Source of the DNA: Sinohyriopsis cumingii
Lineage: Eukaryota > Mollusca > Bivalvia > Unionida > Unionidae
Reading direction: 5' to 3'
Length of the DNA: 64,000 nt
Assembly: GCA_028554795.2 (NCBI GenBank)
Contig: CM068829.1
Coordinates: 132,271,325 to 132,335,324 of the forward strand
The stretch's first letter is position 1; every line of letters starts with the position of its first letter. Under the pieces are notes generated by a model. That model had not been told where the DNA came from, searched no databases, and saw nothing but the letters and a program-made list of their open reading frames with translations. Positions 32,706 through 46,814 of this stretch are shown piece by piece. The translations under genes and the position numbers were made by a program.

Positions 32706-35700
32706 TGGTATAAAATTTAAATGTATTGTACTCTCACTATATAAGGAGACCACAGGTAAGACGGTTATACAGTTCAGTGCATCTTGTAAGTTTAAAAGAA
32801 CGAGTATTGGCTTGTAAGAGTGGACTATATGTATTTATTGAAAAACCAGTAATTGCCTTCATAACATAGCATACGTTCTCTCTCGTTAGGCGTTGGTTAG
32901 TAAATGTCGATGTTGGTCTATAAGTGAGAGTGCATGTTCGTAATGGTCATCAGAAGAACTTTACTCTCTTATCAATTTGTTTGTAAATATGATTGTTTAA
33001 TTATGTGTTTTATCAATAAATATACATACTTCCCTGTCACTCACTCATATAAATTTGTTTATAATTATTATTGAGTTGAATGTGTGTATGTGAGAAAAAA
33101 TAAATTTCTCCTTGCCCTTCAACTTTTTCTATATGCACCAATTTCCTTTTCAATCCCCTTGAGAGTGTCATTATGTGTTTGTTTGAAAACATTCGTGTTT
33201 CTCGATCCCTTTTCCTTTATACGTTCGTTTATGTGTATGGGTGTTGGCTACGTATAATAATCATTATATAATATTTTACGCACGTTCTTGTTCTTAGTAA
33301 GTTTATCAGGGCTGAGTGTTTGAGAGAATGTAATAACCATTATATAGTATTATCTACTTGTTCTTCATTAGTTTCGTAGTATAGATCAGATGGCACGATG
33401 TCATTTCTTCCTAAGTAAGACCAGACGCATTATTAAAAATCTTTGGTGGTAGAGGAATGCATAGACATTCTAATTAGAAGGCTGAACAGTTTATCATCTG
33501 AAGTTGGTAAGAAAACTGTATTAAGAAGTACCGGGTACAGGTCTTGCATTTTTAAGAAAGTGCAGTGCGATCTAAATCATTAAATCATTCTGCCAAAAGA
33601 AATGAATAATAATTCTTATAATTTTAAGATCTAGAGTAAAATTTTGTTTTCCGTCTGTTATTGATTCCCAATAAAAGTTTAAATGTTCATGCTTTATTGC
33701 GTATGTCATTTCAGAAAAAGACGTACGGGTTATGCCCGAGAAGATTTTGTTGTAAATACATTGTGGTATTAAAAGTAGTGATATGATCGTTTCGACAACT
33801 ATTCTGATGAAAAAGCGGTTTGTATTTGATCATGGATGTCTATATAAGTGAAATCAGCCACCAATAACCACACTAGAGCCTGTAGATCAGCTGATTCTGT
33901 AAAAAGCAATTAAACATGCTCAATTAGCATATCTCTCTATGTTAATCACACCCTTACTGTTATCGATATCACTGGGTCACCAACTAATGCTATGAATGGC
34001 AAATATGTGAACATCACGTGATTTAAAACGGGCACTAGCTGACTTTCAGGTTTAATGTCACCTATATTATCACCTACACCTATATATAATATACATTCAA
34101 ATCGTCATGACTTAAATATTTTTCAACCATAATTCATCAAATGTTCAGAATGCATTGCACAATTAAGACTATTCAAATGGCGGAAGTGTAAATACAAAAT
34201 ATTTTTATCTTATATAAAGTGCTACGTTAATGCCTGCGTGTGGTTATCTATGCACTAGCGATATTTTAGTTGCTACCAATCAGTTTTAAAACTAATGTGT
34301 TCGTGACAGAAAGATTTAATTGGAAATTTCATTTGATTTGTTTTGAAACAATATTTTACGAAATTTACATGCCGTTTTTACTATGGACGGTCTAAGTTTG
34401 ATATGACATTTTCCTTGTACACAAAATAAATTAACTGAGCTTTATATGGAGGTTTACTACGAAATCTTATTGGTTCTATGCAAATGGCGTTTGTGATGAG
34501 GTTAATATAAATCATGCCTTTCAGCCAGTCAGAACCCGCTGTGTTAGCTTAGTGTGGAGGCACGTCTTCACCATGAATCTGCCCAATTAAGTCAACTTGA
34601 ATTGTAAGCATAAACTAAGGATAAAATAATTATTTTATGAAAAAGACACTAATTTAATTGACTTGATACAACACAGTAATTGTCGTATAAGTACGTGCGA
34701 ATAATGAATTGTTAAGTATAAATGTTTTTTTTTTTTTATCGTATCCTTTCTCTCCATTGTATTACAGAAAATGTCGCGGTACTGTGACATAATGTGTTGC
34801 TTTCTTCGAAAAGTTGGGTTAAAACATAATGCATGGGCGATATTTACTGATCCTTCATTCCTTTCTTTACTCAGCTAAGGATAAAATTATTATTTTATTT
34901 AGAAGAACAGAAAATAATTGAATTTTAACTTGAAACCTTGCTTTGACAAAATGTGTCAATGTGCTGATGTAGAATTCCTCACAAGCAGCATAGAGGATAC
35001 TCGCGTTGTTATGCGCATACTCAGCGTCATGCAAGTGATGCTAGAACATGCGAGGTTTTACATGAAGGGGAAAGCGTATCAGTTACTCTGTCGGTCATCG
35101 ACAAATTGTTAAAGAGCAATGACACTCTGCAATTTCATAAACTTAGGTCCTAAATATTAATAGCTTTTGCCTCATACACAAAATATACTTACATATATGG
35201 ATCGTCAGGTATTCTAGATATATAAGTTTTAATTTACTGAAGATATCCTTAGCCAAGACGTATATTAATTTTGTCACCCATGAATTTTTAAAGACTTTGA
35301 TTGAAATATGCTGCTTTACTCTTGTCTATGTCAACCAAGAAGCACACAAGGATAAAATACAAACCAGAAATATGAATAAAATAAAGACTTGCTTTATTGT
35401 TTTGTAGTGTTCATGTTAGGGGAGATATGTAACCTGTCAGCTGTATTGAAATTGAATACTGCGTACGCATAAGATTTCATTGATCGGTATAATAAAAACT
35501 CATTGAAACCCCAAGTCAAAAGTAATATCGGTTCATTCTCGTGATTTATAACTTGCAACTGGATTTCCGTTCCAGGTTCCACTATATACAAAGTGTCCAT
35601 TTGCGAAATGAAGTGTCATTTTGCGAACTGTAATAACCATCTATTTATTCGCGTGTTAATTCTCGTCTATATGTAAAGTTATATATTTCGAAATTGTTCG

Positions 35701-37398
35701 AACAGATTTTCTTTTCGTATGGTACTATTCTTACACTCTTTCAATTTTCTGCTTAAAAGCATCTACCCGTGTTTGTTGTTCTGTTTATTTGTGTGTTCCC
35801 TTTAATAATAAAACTGACCGGTGAAATAGCAACTTTAATTAATTAGATTCTCAGTGGCAGTCTAAAAATAATTATTTAAAAGAAACCAAAGGTCAGAAAA
35901 AATCTTAAGGCGTGAAGTTATAATCAAATGGATGCAACGGTCGCCTCTCTTAGACCAATATCCAATTCTATATTGGCCTACCATGCCTTATAATTCGTCA
36001 GTGAGATAAGTATGTCATGGTGTGGCCTGACATTTTACCTCTTCTCTAGACTAGAAACTCGTTCTATAATTAAAATGCTTTCCCGTGAAGAAAACTATAT
36101 TTGTGTGGAGTTAATCAAGAATATTTAGTAGGCAATACAACCTTTTGACAAATTCGTTCTAGCTTTTATATTACTTTTGTTTCTGGAGGATTATTGTAAA
36201 GTTCATTGTGTTCTGTAAATAGTAGCATTTTAAATGAAGTTTATTCTCACTTGACTTATAAAGTGTTTCTATGAAAGATTGGAAGGTATCAAGGTCAAAC
36301 AGTCCTTACATGTACATGATTTACATGAAATAATAGTGAAGATATGGATTGCAGCATTGGCTCCAAATTTTCTGTACGTTAAATCATATCGTTTATCAGC
36401 TGATGGATTGATCAATTCTTTTAAACTTATTCTTAGACTGAAATGACATAAAATATTTACGTTAGTTCTTTAAAAATTAGTTAAAGCATATATCTTGATC
36501 TTGTAGGATTTCATGTATATCTATCATTTTGATCGCACAGATGCAGGTTAAAATTTACTATATCTTCTACTGCCTACACCTATCTCTATTTCTTTGGAAA
36601 TGTATTTGCTAAAGTAAAACAACATTTCTTACGTATGAAATATATATTCATTACTTTGATCATTTATTCATTTTCATATAACTATTTAACTCTGCATGAT
36701 CACCGGAACAACGCCCTTTTGGATTTAATTGGATTGAACGTCTTTTCGCACGAAGATTAATTAGAGGAAATAACAACGGGAAAGTCCTCTATTGTACAGA
36801 TAACAAGGTGTTAGTGAAGTTCGGTGCTTTTTTGTCTGTTATTATACTTATATCTGTTTTTCTGTCCATCCTGTTAAAATTCATTGATGGCTATAGACAC
36901 ACCAGTAATTTTGAAACTCCCATAGGGCGATATTCCTACCCAAATGTAATTTTGATTATCATTAGACTCCACATCGCCCCAAATGGTTATGAATACAAGG
37001 TTTTATTTTATGCTAAGCAGTGAATTGCTTGATTTTCTAATTAAAATAATATTGATATTTCAGTGTAGTGAAAAAATAACAATATTTTTTCACTAGAGGA
37101 ACTACTTTTTTGGTCAGAACATACTTACCTCCCTTTGATTTTGTGTTTTATTAAAAAAAAATATTCTACATTGATGAATTACTTGTGATTGTTTTCTTAT
37201 TAATAATCCCTGTCTGTTATCCTTGAAACTTGTAGTTTGTTATTCTGGAAATATCAGTTAATTTTTATCAATCTGATGTGGAACTAATTTTGTGTGCAGA
37301 TACACATAGCACAGCATAACATGTACGGTATATTACCGTAAGAAATCTGCTAATTCACTGTGTCACAAACTTTAGGTAGCCAACGTATGTGAGCATAA
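32706..37398. other. Long AT-rich stretch without a recognised gene
   Basis: Short frames at 34918-35112, 35394-35600 and 36808-37023 lack a family signature. A direct repeat CTAAGGATAAAAT(A/T)ATTATT occurs near 34615 and 34875. No splice-bounded homology found. Confidence 0.4.
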
Positions 37399-37572
37399 AA
37401 TAAAAAGAATATTTGCTTGAAACGAGTGAATAACGGATACATTTCATCTCGTTGGTGAAAAACTCTAGTATTTTCACTCGTGGCTTCGCCACTTGTGAAA
37501 ATACTGAGTTTTTCATCCATTCGATGAAATATAACCGTTATTCACTCGTTTCAAGCAAATATCCTTTATTTA
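37399..37572. repeat. Foldback element: near-perfect long palindrome
   Basis: The two arms of about 80 bases (outer ATATTTGCTTGAAACGAGTG, inner GTATTTTCACTCGTGGC) pair across a TTCG loop at about 37487, with few mismatches. The layout fits a foldback/MITE-like element with no internal coding. Confidence 0.9.
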
Positions 37573-38791
37573 AAGATGACAAATATTGCAACCAAAACGG
37601 AATCCATCGTTTGTATTACAAACCAGAAAACATCTCACCGTCAATAAAAAAGTCACTGAGTGTATTGGAACAAAGTCATGAAACAGTCTTCCTATACACA
37701 CGCACATTCCTGGATAACTCAGGGAGCAGACGAAGACAAGATTAAATTTGCTCCATCAACATTTATTTTTCATATACGGAATTCGCATAGACAGATGGAG
37801 GAAAACAGGTTTTATTTACGAAAGTAAGGCATACGTTTCATTAGTATGCATTATTGTCGGTGTGTTTTGCAGGTTTCTTCGCCAGAAGGTACAAGATGTT
37901 ACTATATGACCCTAAGTAGTTCTTCTGCTATAAAATACTCGGAAACAGATCTAAACTTACACCTAAGATAGACACAAACAAATGGGTCTGAATATTTGCC
38001 TCAAAGCAAACTCAATGGTTTATTCGGTGATGACTATTTTTTGGTGGGTTCACACAGGAGCTCAAGTAACATGCATATTTAGAATGATAATGTATTCAGA
38101 AAAAAAATACTCAGTTTTCAGAGTTTGACCACGCTAATTTATTTTATGCATTGAAAAGAAGTAAAGACAGTATAGTCCTTTAGGAAAATAACTAGCGAGA
38201 GATACAACAACGATGCACAACCAAGGTTTTGAATAAAAGTGTTGTCCTGCCTAATGGTTATATTAACAGTCAATACAATTATGTAGATAAATAGCATTGC
38301 AGAATTAAAAAATATGCTCAATTAATCAGCCATTCATTTTCTTCGGAGTTAATATCTACGGTGAAAATACGTTGCCTGTACAACAAATTAAGTCTCTGTC
38401 ATATCATTTTGTATATGAAATTGTCTGTAGTTACAAATGCCATTCGGACTTTAAATAACGTTCACATTTGCTGTAAATATGTAGTATACGAACAAATGGT
38501 TTTAAAACCTTGTTGCTTTTAAAAGCTTATCAGTTTATCAGTTACAAACATATGATTGCGTGAGCTCTCATATAGGGAGCGAGAGTATTTTTCACTATCT
38601 TTTAAAATTACTTAGATGTGGGCGATGGGATTTATTAAGTTGTTTTTCTTTCTTTATGGTGGCTAGGTGGATGGTGCCGGTATCACTCCCTCCCTCTGAC
38701 GTTTACTCTAAAAAATATCGTTAAACACTCCCAGTCATCATTTAATTGATAAAATAGTAATATAAATCTAAAATATACTATTTCCTGCTCT

Positions 38792-38797
<6 letters not shown>
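37573..38797. other. No gene seen
   Basis: No recognisable coding or repeat structure. Confidence 0.4.

Positions 38798-38831
<34 letters not shown>
38798..38831. repeat. (CA)n microsatellite
   Basis: About 17 CA units. Confidence 0.95.
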
Positions 38832-38832
<1 letters not shown>

Positions 38833-38924
38833 CACCACTCTTTCATGTTCCGCAGCAGAAACAATTACTGTACACAATGCCCGGTTTTCACTCTCCATCG
38901 CCTAGACGCTAGGAGCGTAATTAC

Positions 38925-39143
38925 ATATTTCACAGCAGCTTTTTGTAAAAACTGTTTGGCAGTGTCACTACCAATGCCGGGTGCCGTCAAGACCCAGTGA
39001 ATATCTTCATCACTGACACACGTCCCTCGAGCTTTAAAGGTGTCCAGCAGATGTGTCTTTAAAAATCTAATCGCACAACCGAATACTTTCCTCGCAGGCA
39101 TTGTAAGACCCTTGTCATCCTGTATTTTCATATCACGTTTGAT
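38925..39143 (-). CDS. HSPA12-like Hsp70 exon of a second gene copy
   Basis: 219-base exon, 73 codons, the same length and phase as 7728-7946. It is bounded by an ATTAG|ATC acceptor above 39143 and a TAT|GTAATT donor at 38925/38924. It encodes the same segment (IKRDMKIQDDKGLTMPAR, FGCAIRFLK, DIHWVLTAPGIGSDTAKQFLQK). The family hallmark VPAIW reads APGIG here, and the donor is weaker, so the copy may be decaying. No first exon with the DFGTTYSGYA loop was found in the next several kb upstream (to the right). It may be a lone duplicated exon or part of a gene with very long introns. Confidence 0.65.
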
Positions 39144-40305
39144 CTAATTCAAAAGATACTTCATTTATATTTAAACATTTCTTGGTTACGTTCCATAAGA
39201 AAATACATCTAAACTGCTGTATTGTGGCGTTTACACCATTTTATATTTGTACTCTGATTATCAACTAACATGAAACAGGAATTCGCACATAGTGACGTTA
39301 TGTTCATGAGACAGTATTAGACCCAATGAGATGAATTCGCAAAGAAAATTTCTTAACTTGGCCATTAGCAGAAGTTTGTTCATGATAATACGTTATAATT
39401 GTAATTACTGCCATCTCGTATAGGGATCGGGTGGGAGGGCACCATAAAATAATTTAGACAGCCATATAATATTAATTCTTTTAAACGGGAATGAAAACAC
39501 TACAAAACACTTGATATTTGTGAATTATCATTTAAAATAGGTTATGAGCACTTTGCTGAACCAAATAAAAAATTTGCATTATTATCGTTTCGTATAAGGG
39601 TGTGAGAGCATCTGTAAATGGTAAAGTTGCCGATCCTTTTGACTTTAACTATTTCTTTTCGGGCAGGCGCTTCCTTATCTGCTGATGAAAAACGGTCGAT
39701 GTTCATGAACGTCTTGCAAGTGAGCCAACAATCAATATCAAATGGGAAAGAACACTTTTACAAACGTTTAAGCACAATATATGTCGTTTCTGACGAACAA
39801 AGCAATTACCAAATGTTTGCCAGGCAAATACATGAAATTAAACTAATTCTGATCCATCTATAAAATATACGCAAATTACAATGCATAGCGATTACTGTGG
39901 TACAGACGAGTCGAAAATCCATTGTGCGTCGATCATTTTCTCTATAGCACTTGGGATAATGGAGAAATCCTGCCAGTCATTAAATATTCATTTATGCAAA
40001 TATGCAAATAACTTTGGTTGAAACGATGGTTTTCATTGGACATCGTGGTTTTTAAAAAATAACATTGACATTGAGACATGTGCTACTAGAAATTTAGTAT
40101 TATGTTATCAGACCGGTAGTGTATATACTTTAACCGTTACTAATAATTCATTGTACGTTTCATTTCAGCGCTGGTAATTACATTTTATTTTGTTTACTAT
40201 TACAATTGTTAAAGTACTATCTGAAATTAGACCGCCATTGGTGGCGTTATCAATTTTCGTGGATTGGTTGAATTGCAAGGTTATTTCGCTAGTAGTTTTA
40301 GTTTG

Positions 40306-40313
<8 letters not shown>
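39144..40313. other. No confident gene
   Basis: A plus-strand frame at 39618-39863 starts with ATG and a hydrophobic leader resembling a signal peptide (LPILLTLTISF) ahead of a short charged region. It matches nothing I recognise and could be chance. Confidence 0.25.
39948..40014 (+). repeat. Dispersed repeat, copy in inverted orientation at 62365-62427
   Basis: ATAATGGAGAAATCCTGCCA continuing through CAGTCATTAAATATTCAT to ATATGCAAAT recurs reverse-complemented at 62365-62427. Confidence 0.75.

Positions 40314-40360
<47 letters not shown>
40314..40360. repeat. (ATT)n microsatellite
   Basis: About 15 ATT units. A 24-base poly(A) lies further right near 40873. Confidence 0.95.
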
Positions 40361-42359
40361 ATAATAACCTTATCTATGAATTCTTTGTACGTTTATATTT
40401 TTAATAGATACGTTTTTAAACTAGAATTGAAATTAAACGATAGGCCTCATACCCATTTATGACCGTTATCAGTTTTCGTGGTTTAGTAATAAGATCGCAT
40501 TATTTTATCTGCACGGCAGTATACTCCAACGCTGTATTATCGCGAGCTCTATATTATCGCGGCAAACGGGATTTCCCGATTAATTTTGGACACGCGCCGT
40601 CTAGCAGTTGTTTACATATGTAAAGCTGTAGCCAGTAAGGACGCAAATATCGTACAGCACGATATCCTCTAAAATGTCTACATTTTTTTATAAGTTTACA
40701 ATGAAAAAGAATGACACATTTTTGTAAAGTGCATTCATTTACGTTTATCATCATATACAAAACTCCAGTCGAACTTGCTATACCAGCATTGGCATTGATT
40801 ATGAATTATATTGAGTGTATTGTCTGATGTTTGATGAGTACACAGGTGCTCGACGCGAGTTTGATGTTGAGAAAAAAAAAAAAAAAAAAAAAAAAACAAT
40901 AATCTAAAGGAAAAAATCATCCAGAGTGACAAAAATACCTTAGATTACCCCCATGGCCCGTTCTGACATAGGACCCTCTCTATCATAATATATAAGAGAG
41001 AAGGTAAGGAACTTCCAAATGCTTCGTTCCACCTATGACCCTCGATTTCCTTCTGCTATTTCCGTCTTTAAAGGCACAGGACCATAATATATGGCTTGTT
41101 TTACTCCTGAAATATTTTTCTATCCATCAAGCCATCATTGACTTTTCTGCTTTGCACCAAACTGATGTTACGGGCTCCGAAACGTGCGACTTTCACGAAT
41201 TTTTTGTTTGTGGATAAGTGCGTGCACATATGAAAACCAGTGAAAAGACGTACATGTACCGTCTTTTCAACTCTATGGTGCATCCCTTCTTGAATTACAG
41301 AACAGTGGTAGATGCAAAAGTAAGTTTTTACTTACCATTAACTCGATTCAATTTTAGGAATCCTGTTCCATGCAACAATTAGACATTGTTTTCTTCACTG
41401 CACATACATTGTATACATGCGACTCTATTTTCAAAATAGGTAAACTATGTGGCACACACGTCAACGCTGAAATATGATTGGCTCAAAAGGTTATACTTAA
41501 ATAACGTCCATGGCTCAGAGAATCGTTTCACGATAAAGACTATTTGTATCCCGGCAAAAATAGGTAATAACATGATCGGATCATGTTAGGAATCATGTAA
41601 ATGTGTTAAATTAATGACAGTGTTTCATAACTAGGACTGTACATAACGTCTGTTTATTGTTTGTTTCCCACAGCCATCTGATTTATAGTGGAAAATAAAT
41701 TCATTTTAATACAAACGACAACAAACAGACTTAAATTATATCTTGAGGGTCATTGTTTTTATTAACTTATTTGCTGATTGCAGACTTTATGACCTGAAAT
41801 ATCATATCACTCATGTATAGTAGAGAACAGAAAATCAAAACAAAAGGAAAGAAATAATTCGAATTTTGAATCATTTTAAATCAAAAACTGAATTGACTGA
41901 TTCTCATAAATTCTGTGACATAACTACACAAGTTTTAAGACCCTTTTTGGTCTGCTTAAATGATAAATATACATTATACAGCTACATCACTCAATTGCGT
42001 CTTACCGTAGTAGTTGTAAAGACTTTGCTGGGTCTATGTTCTGGTCCAAATCTTTCTATATCCTATATGTACCAAAATCCATCCATAAATCTCCTAAAAC
42101 AAACATTTTACAACTTGATGGTAATCGTATTCATATTTTACAGTCAGCTGATCATTAACATCAGAAGTATGTTCAGCGGATGCATTAAGTTGAATGATAA
42201 CTTTGTCAGTGCTCATCCATATCTGATGACAGTAACAATCAGTACTGTTCAAGTTTTACGAATAACCTGTCCATATAAATGTACATTTGCCTGTATATTA
42301 TAGTATGTGTTTTAGATTTTTAACATAGCTTTAACAATTTTTAAGTCATATTGCTATGA
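40361..42359. other. No gene seen
   Basis: A small perfect hairpin, GAAAAGACG..CGTCTTTTC, lies near 41242-41268. The 145-codon frame at 41866-42303 lacks an ATG and any family signature. Confidence 0.35.
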
Positions 42360-42618
42360 TGTCTCCGGTGGCAGTTTATAGTGATGTCTAGCACTGGTGC
42401 ATCATTCCCCAAACATGTAGCATCATCTTCCACCCAGTCACATTATCCTGACACCAGGCCGACCATTCCTAATACTAACCTCTTGATACTGAGCGCCAAG
42501 CGAGGCAGCTGTTAGTAGAATTTTTTGAAGTCTTTGGTATGACTCATTCGGGGTTTGAATCCACGACCTTCCACATCCGAGGCAGACGCTCTAACCACTA
42601 GGCCACCAGAGCGGTCAC
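42360..42618 (-). mobile_element. tRNA-derived SINE, full copy
   Basis: On the minus strand: A box TGGCCTAGTGGTTAGAGCG (about 42607-42589), B box GGTCGTGGATTCAAACCCC (about 42568-42550), then a body ending with CCAGTGCTAGACATCACTAT near 42375. The 3' part matches a second copy at 52727-52815. Confidence 0.8.
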
Positions 42619-45579
42619 CTGTATATTATATAATAATGTATGTACTGGTAAATTTTGTGATAATGACATGATTAGTTCATTTTGTCGCTTTATTTTTTCT
42701 GTGACTCTAATAGGTCGTGCATAAAGTATGTATTCATTGGGTGGAGGTGGGAGGTGTTGAAAAAAAATTCCAAAAGCATTAGCCTGTGTATGTGGCAGGG
42801 TATCTGCTAAGTATGTTCTGCAGCGGTAGGGGTCAATACTCCTTGATAACTGTGATGTTTATAAAGAGTAGTCAAGTCAGAAACATAACTAGCAGATGAG
42901 TTAGATGCAAAGTGGCTGGTATGCCATGTCAGGCAGAGCCAATACCTGCTTAAAATTATGAAGTGTGATATGTTGTAGTTTTATTGCCCATGGTGCACTT
43001 TGCAGAAGACATATTTTCCTCTTCATTTTCTGACATGACCAGTTATTTTATCTCATGATTCCGACAGATTATGCATTCCAGACCCTGGTCTCTCATGCGA
43101 ATTTGTGAAGCCATACCTTGTCAGACTGGGACAGTATTGTATTTGGATAGACACATGGATTGCCTTTTTGACACCTATTGTCCTTTACTTTTATAAGAGT
43201 GAGATTCAGAAGCCTGTCTTAAATTTATTATTTATCCTAAGCCAACATGAAATGTCACATGATCGCACACACCTTACAAAAATTGTCACCAGAGAAAAGA
43301 ACTGTTATGGTTCATGATTTTGATGATATCGAAGCTGATGATAAAAATTTCAGGTCCAGTCATTCCAAATGATGATAAGGCTGATAATATTCCAATTTTC
43401 CACAGTTCATATCAAAATTTTTGTCACTGGCTGATATTTGACTATTAAAGTTAAGGTCTGCTAAATATTGGCTGCTGTCACTTGTTTAAAAATATTATTA
43501 GAGATAAATATTTACATTTGCCTTAGAAAAGCATTGGTTACGATTTCTGTAAAATTCAACCTATGTATCACTATTATAGTTGATGTTAATACTTTCCTAC
43601 TTTCATTTTCAAAGTTTGTTTTACATGGTATTAATTTAAACCTCTGCTTATTTTTAATGACTGACTAATAACTTCATCTTTTAAAATCAATTGTCCCAGC
43701 TATTCTTGGAAAGGGGGTGGTGACTCAGCAATGTACATACACAAGGGTCGGATACAAAAATGTATGCTTTGCAATGATTAATGGGAAAGGGGGGAAAAAT
43801 CACCAATTGTTTGCATCTCTGCTTTATGGACAACCCCTAACATCATTATCAGAATATTATTATTACCAGCATAATTGTTCTAGTGTAAAGTTATTGGATC
43901 GATGAAATGTTTTAACAGCTGACAATCATGTCATTATAGTTCATTTGTGCATGAAACATCATTCTACATTATAACTATTATCTTCTTTTTGTTAACTTTG
44001 TTTGCAGATTAGTGTAGATTTCGGCTGATTTTGGTAATTATATGGACTTTTACAAATGGGCCTTGGCACCTGATAGTCGAAAAGATGTTAACATGACCAT
44101 TCCTCTGATAAAGGTGTGTAGATGAGTCAGCGGCTAAGGACAAGCTGAAAAATGTGATGCTGCAAAGGTATATTTTCCATTTGATATATCATAGATGACT
44201 CATATCAGCATCCATACTAGAAGTATGGGTGTGACTGACTATCCCATATTCTGCATGAGACAGCAAAAGCTATCTGAAGTTGTCTGACACATCTCATAAC
44301 ATATATGCTATACATTAATGTGTATAAGGGAAATATTATATATTTTGTAATAGAGTGGGAACATTTTAATTTGTCATAAAAAAATGGTACATTTTCCTTT
44401 CCTTAATCTATGGATCAGCATTTTGAATTATGTATTATTTTTAACATTAACATGAAAAATTTGCAATATTTTTGTGATTACTCCAGTACACTAAATGGTT
44501 TAGCCTTCTATGAGCAACAGTGATTAATTTTTCCTACAAACACTAAAGGCATCACATGCTGCATTTCTGGATTAAACACATTAATTCCATTATATCTTAG
44601 ATATTTCACTTTGAATTGTTCGCATGTAAATATCAGTTATTGCACACGTATTGTATTATTATGTGCAGTATTAATTTTAATCTTTATTTGTGGGGGGAGG
44701 TATTCGTAGTGATGATTTAGTATCATTTAATAATCAGCTTTACATGCCGGGTATGCAGATGAGTTTGAATGTTTATAAACCGCTGTTGCTTTTAACTACT
44801 GCTGTTCTAGTATATTGATAGCCTCTGTATCACAAGTACAGCAAACTTTTGCCTAAAGTTCGGAGTGGAAGCAATTTTACATTGTAGGTTAATAAGTACA
44901 GAGAGAGAGAGAGAGAGTTCACAGGCACTGGCCAAACTGAAAAACAACTTAGTATGATGTACCCCAAAAGATTACCGTCTAGCAAAGAATCTTACAACTG
45001 CCAGTCACGAAAATATATCATGTGTTAATTCTAACAGAGACAAAGAACTCTTGCGTCCTATGTCCAGAAAGTTTAGAAATAGACAATATTGTAATAAGTC
45101 CCAGATGAAATCAAAGCACAAAGTATTGTGATAAAACTTCATGTAGCAACACAGTTTTGATTCAAAAAGATGCTTTATCACTGACTGTGCACAGCTTCTA
45201 ACTTACAGACAAATGTACCAAAGCGACACTGTTACAAGAGTAACTAAAATACCTTCCAGTCAATAAACAAACAATATGATTACACTGTTGAGCCAGCAGG
45301 AGGGGGGGGGGGGGGGGGCATGTGTTAAGAAAGGTAGGGACTAAATTCTGAGTACTGACGTAATGTTAAGTCAGATGTAAATATTAATCACCTAGATTTT
45401 CTGATAGTTACAAATAGACTTGGTACCTCTTTATGCAATTAAATATGACCTCTGCTTTATGTTGGTAAAATAAATTATGTAAGATGGGTATGTTTTGATT
45501 CCTTTTTCTTTCCACCAATGGTATGCAAGGTGTTTAGACATCTAATGCAAAATGTTTCTTTTTCTTTCATTTGTTCAGT
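42619..45579. other. No gene seen
   Basis: Only short frames without family signatures; (GA)n at about 44901-44917 and a run of about 18 G at 45302-45319. Confidence 0.4.
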
Positions 45580-45671
45580 GATCCAATAACGGCAGTGGGC
45601 AATTCCAGAAGGAATACATCATTAAAGGTAAAGGGAAATGCTGCGTTACCAGATTACATTAGATTTTTGGG
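45580..45671 (+). other. Candidate orphan exon
   Basis: A pyrimidine-rich tract and TTCAG acceptor precede 45580, and GG|GTAAGTTAA follows 45671. Between them one frame is open (DPITAVGNSRRNTSLKVKGN). No family recognised and no partner exon seen. Splice-like borders are the only support. Confidence 0.25.
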
Positions 45672-46814
45672 TAAGTTAATCAGAATGACGAATGTTGATT
45701 TGGCTGTTACGATTTTTGTTTCTTGAACACACTGGATACTGCACACTCTGACTGCAATCATTCAGATTCAGTTGTATGGATAACACTCCAATTTCATGTA
45801 TACGAATCCAGTTAAAGCAAGTTTTGGTCTGAATTTAGATTATGCAAGTTAGAGGCATCATTTGTCTCAATAGCAATGTAATGAGCATTGTTGACAGCAC
45901 TTTGATTTTAGTTTACTTTTTTAACATTAATTTTTATAGTTTAACCTGCTGAATAAAATTAGTTCAGTTTATCAGTGTTCAATGTTGCTTCATTACAAGG
46001 TATATATTTATGAGATACTTTTTGTCTCTGTATTATATAATCAAAAAATTAAACTAACATATGAACAATCTACTACATTTCGCAGCATTTTAGAGATAAA
46101 ATTTTGGTGGTTCTAATAAATGGATGATCTATTTTGAACATATACATTATTGTTATTGCAGAGGCTTCATTGTCTATCAATATTACTATAGATTAGTGCT
46201 ACCTGACTTTTAATAATAACTGTATGTATTGGACACAATAAAATAACTATTTTTTCCTGTACTAGAACTTATGGTAAAACTTTTTGACACCTAGGTCATA
46301 TGTTCCAAGACTTAAAAAATGAAATAAATTTGTGTTTAATTTGTACCCCCAAGGTGCATTAAAATTGATAAACAAAATGCTTATTTGATAATAAAATGAA
46401 AGAAATTAACATTGTATTGTTATCACTTATTCCTCTTTTTTTTCCATCATGAGCATTAAAGAAAATGTATCCACAAACTCTATATATGCAGCATAGACAT
46501 CTATTACTATAGCATGTTTCACTTACATCAGATTATACAAGAAACAATGTTTACTGACATGAACATAGAGAAACAAATCGTGTTTGGTTGTACTCAGAGG
46601 TTTGAATGTGTTATCTGATTGAAAACTGGATCCAACAAAATCACAAACGAGAGTTAAAAAGTAGAATGATTGCTTGAAGGTCTGTGCCATTCACACATGA
46701 CGCAGTGTTATGTGCAAAATAACCAATATTGTATTATATCCAGTTCAATTATATGACAGTATCTTGCAAATAAAAATCATTATTTGTCATTTTGCCAGCA
46801 GGATATTAAAGACA
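45672..46814. other. No gene seen
   Basis: AT-rich, no coding or repeat structure recognised. Confidence 0.4.

Noticed and set aside
37399..37572. CRISPR-like or tandem array
   Set aside because: It is a single palindrome with two arms and no spacers; no CRISPR array exists in this eukaryotic window.
41866..42303. 145-codon open frame on the plus strand
   Set aside because: No ATG at its start, no recognisable domain and composition typical of AT-rich chance frames.
42545..42610. Possible tRNA gene on the minus strand
   Set aside because: Good A and B boxes, but a SINE body follows and its tail recurs at 52.7 kb.
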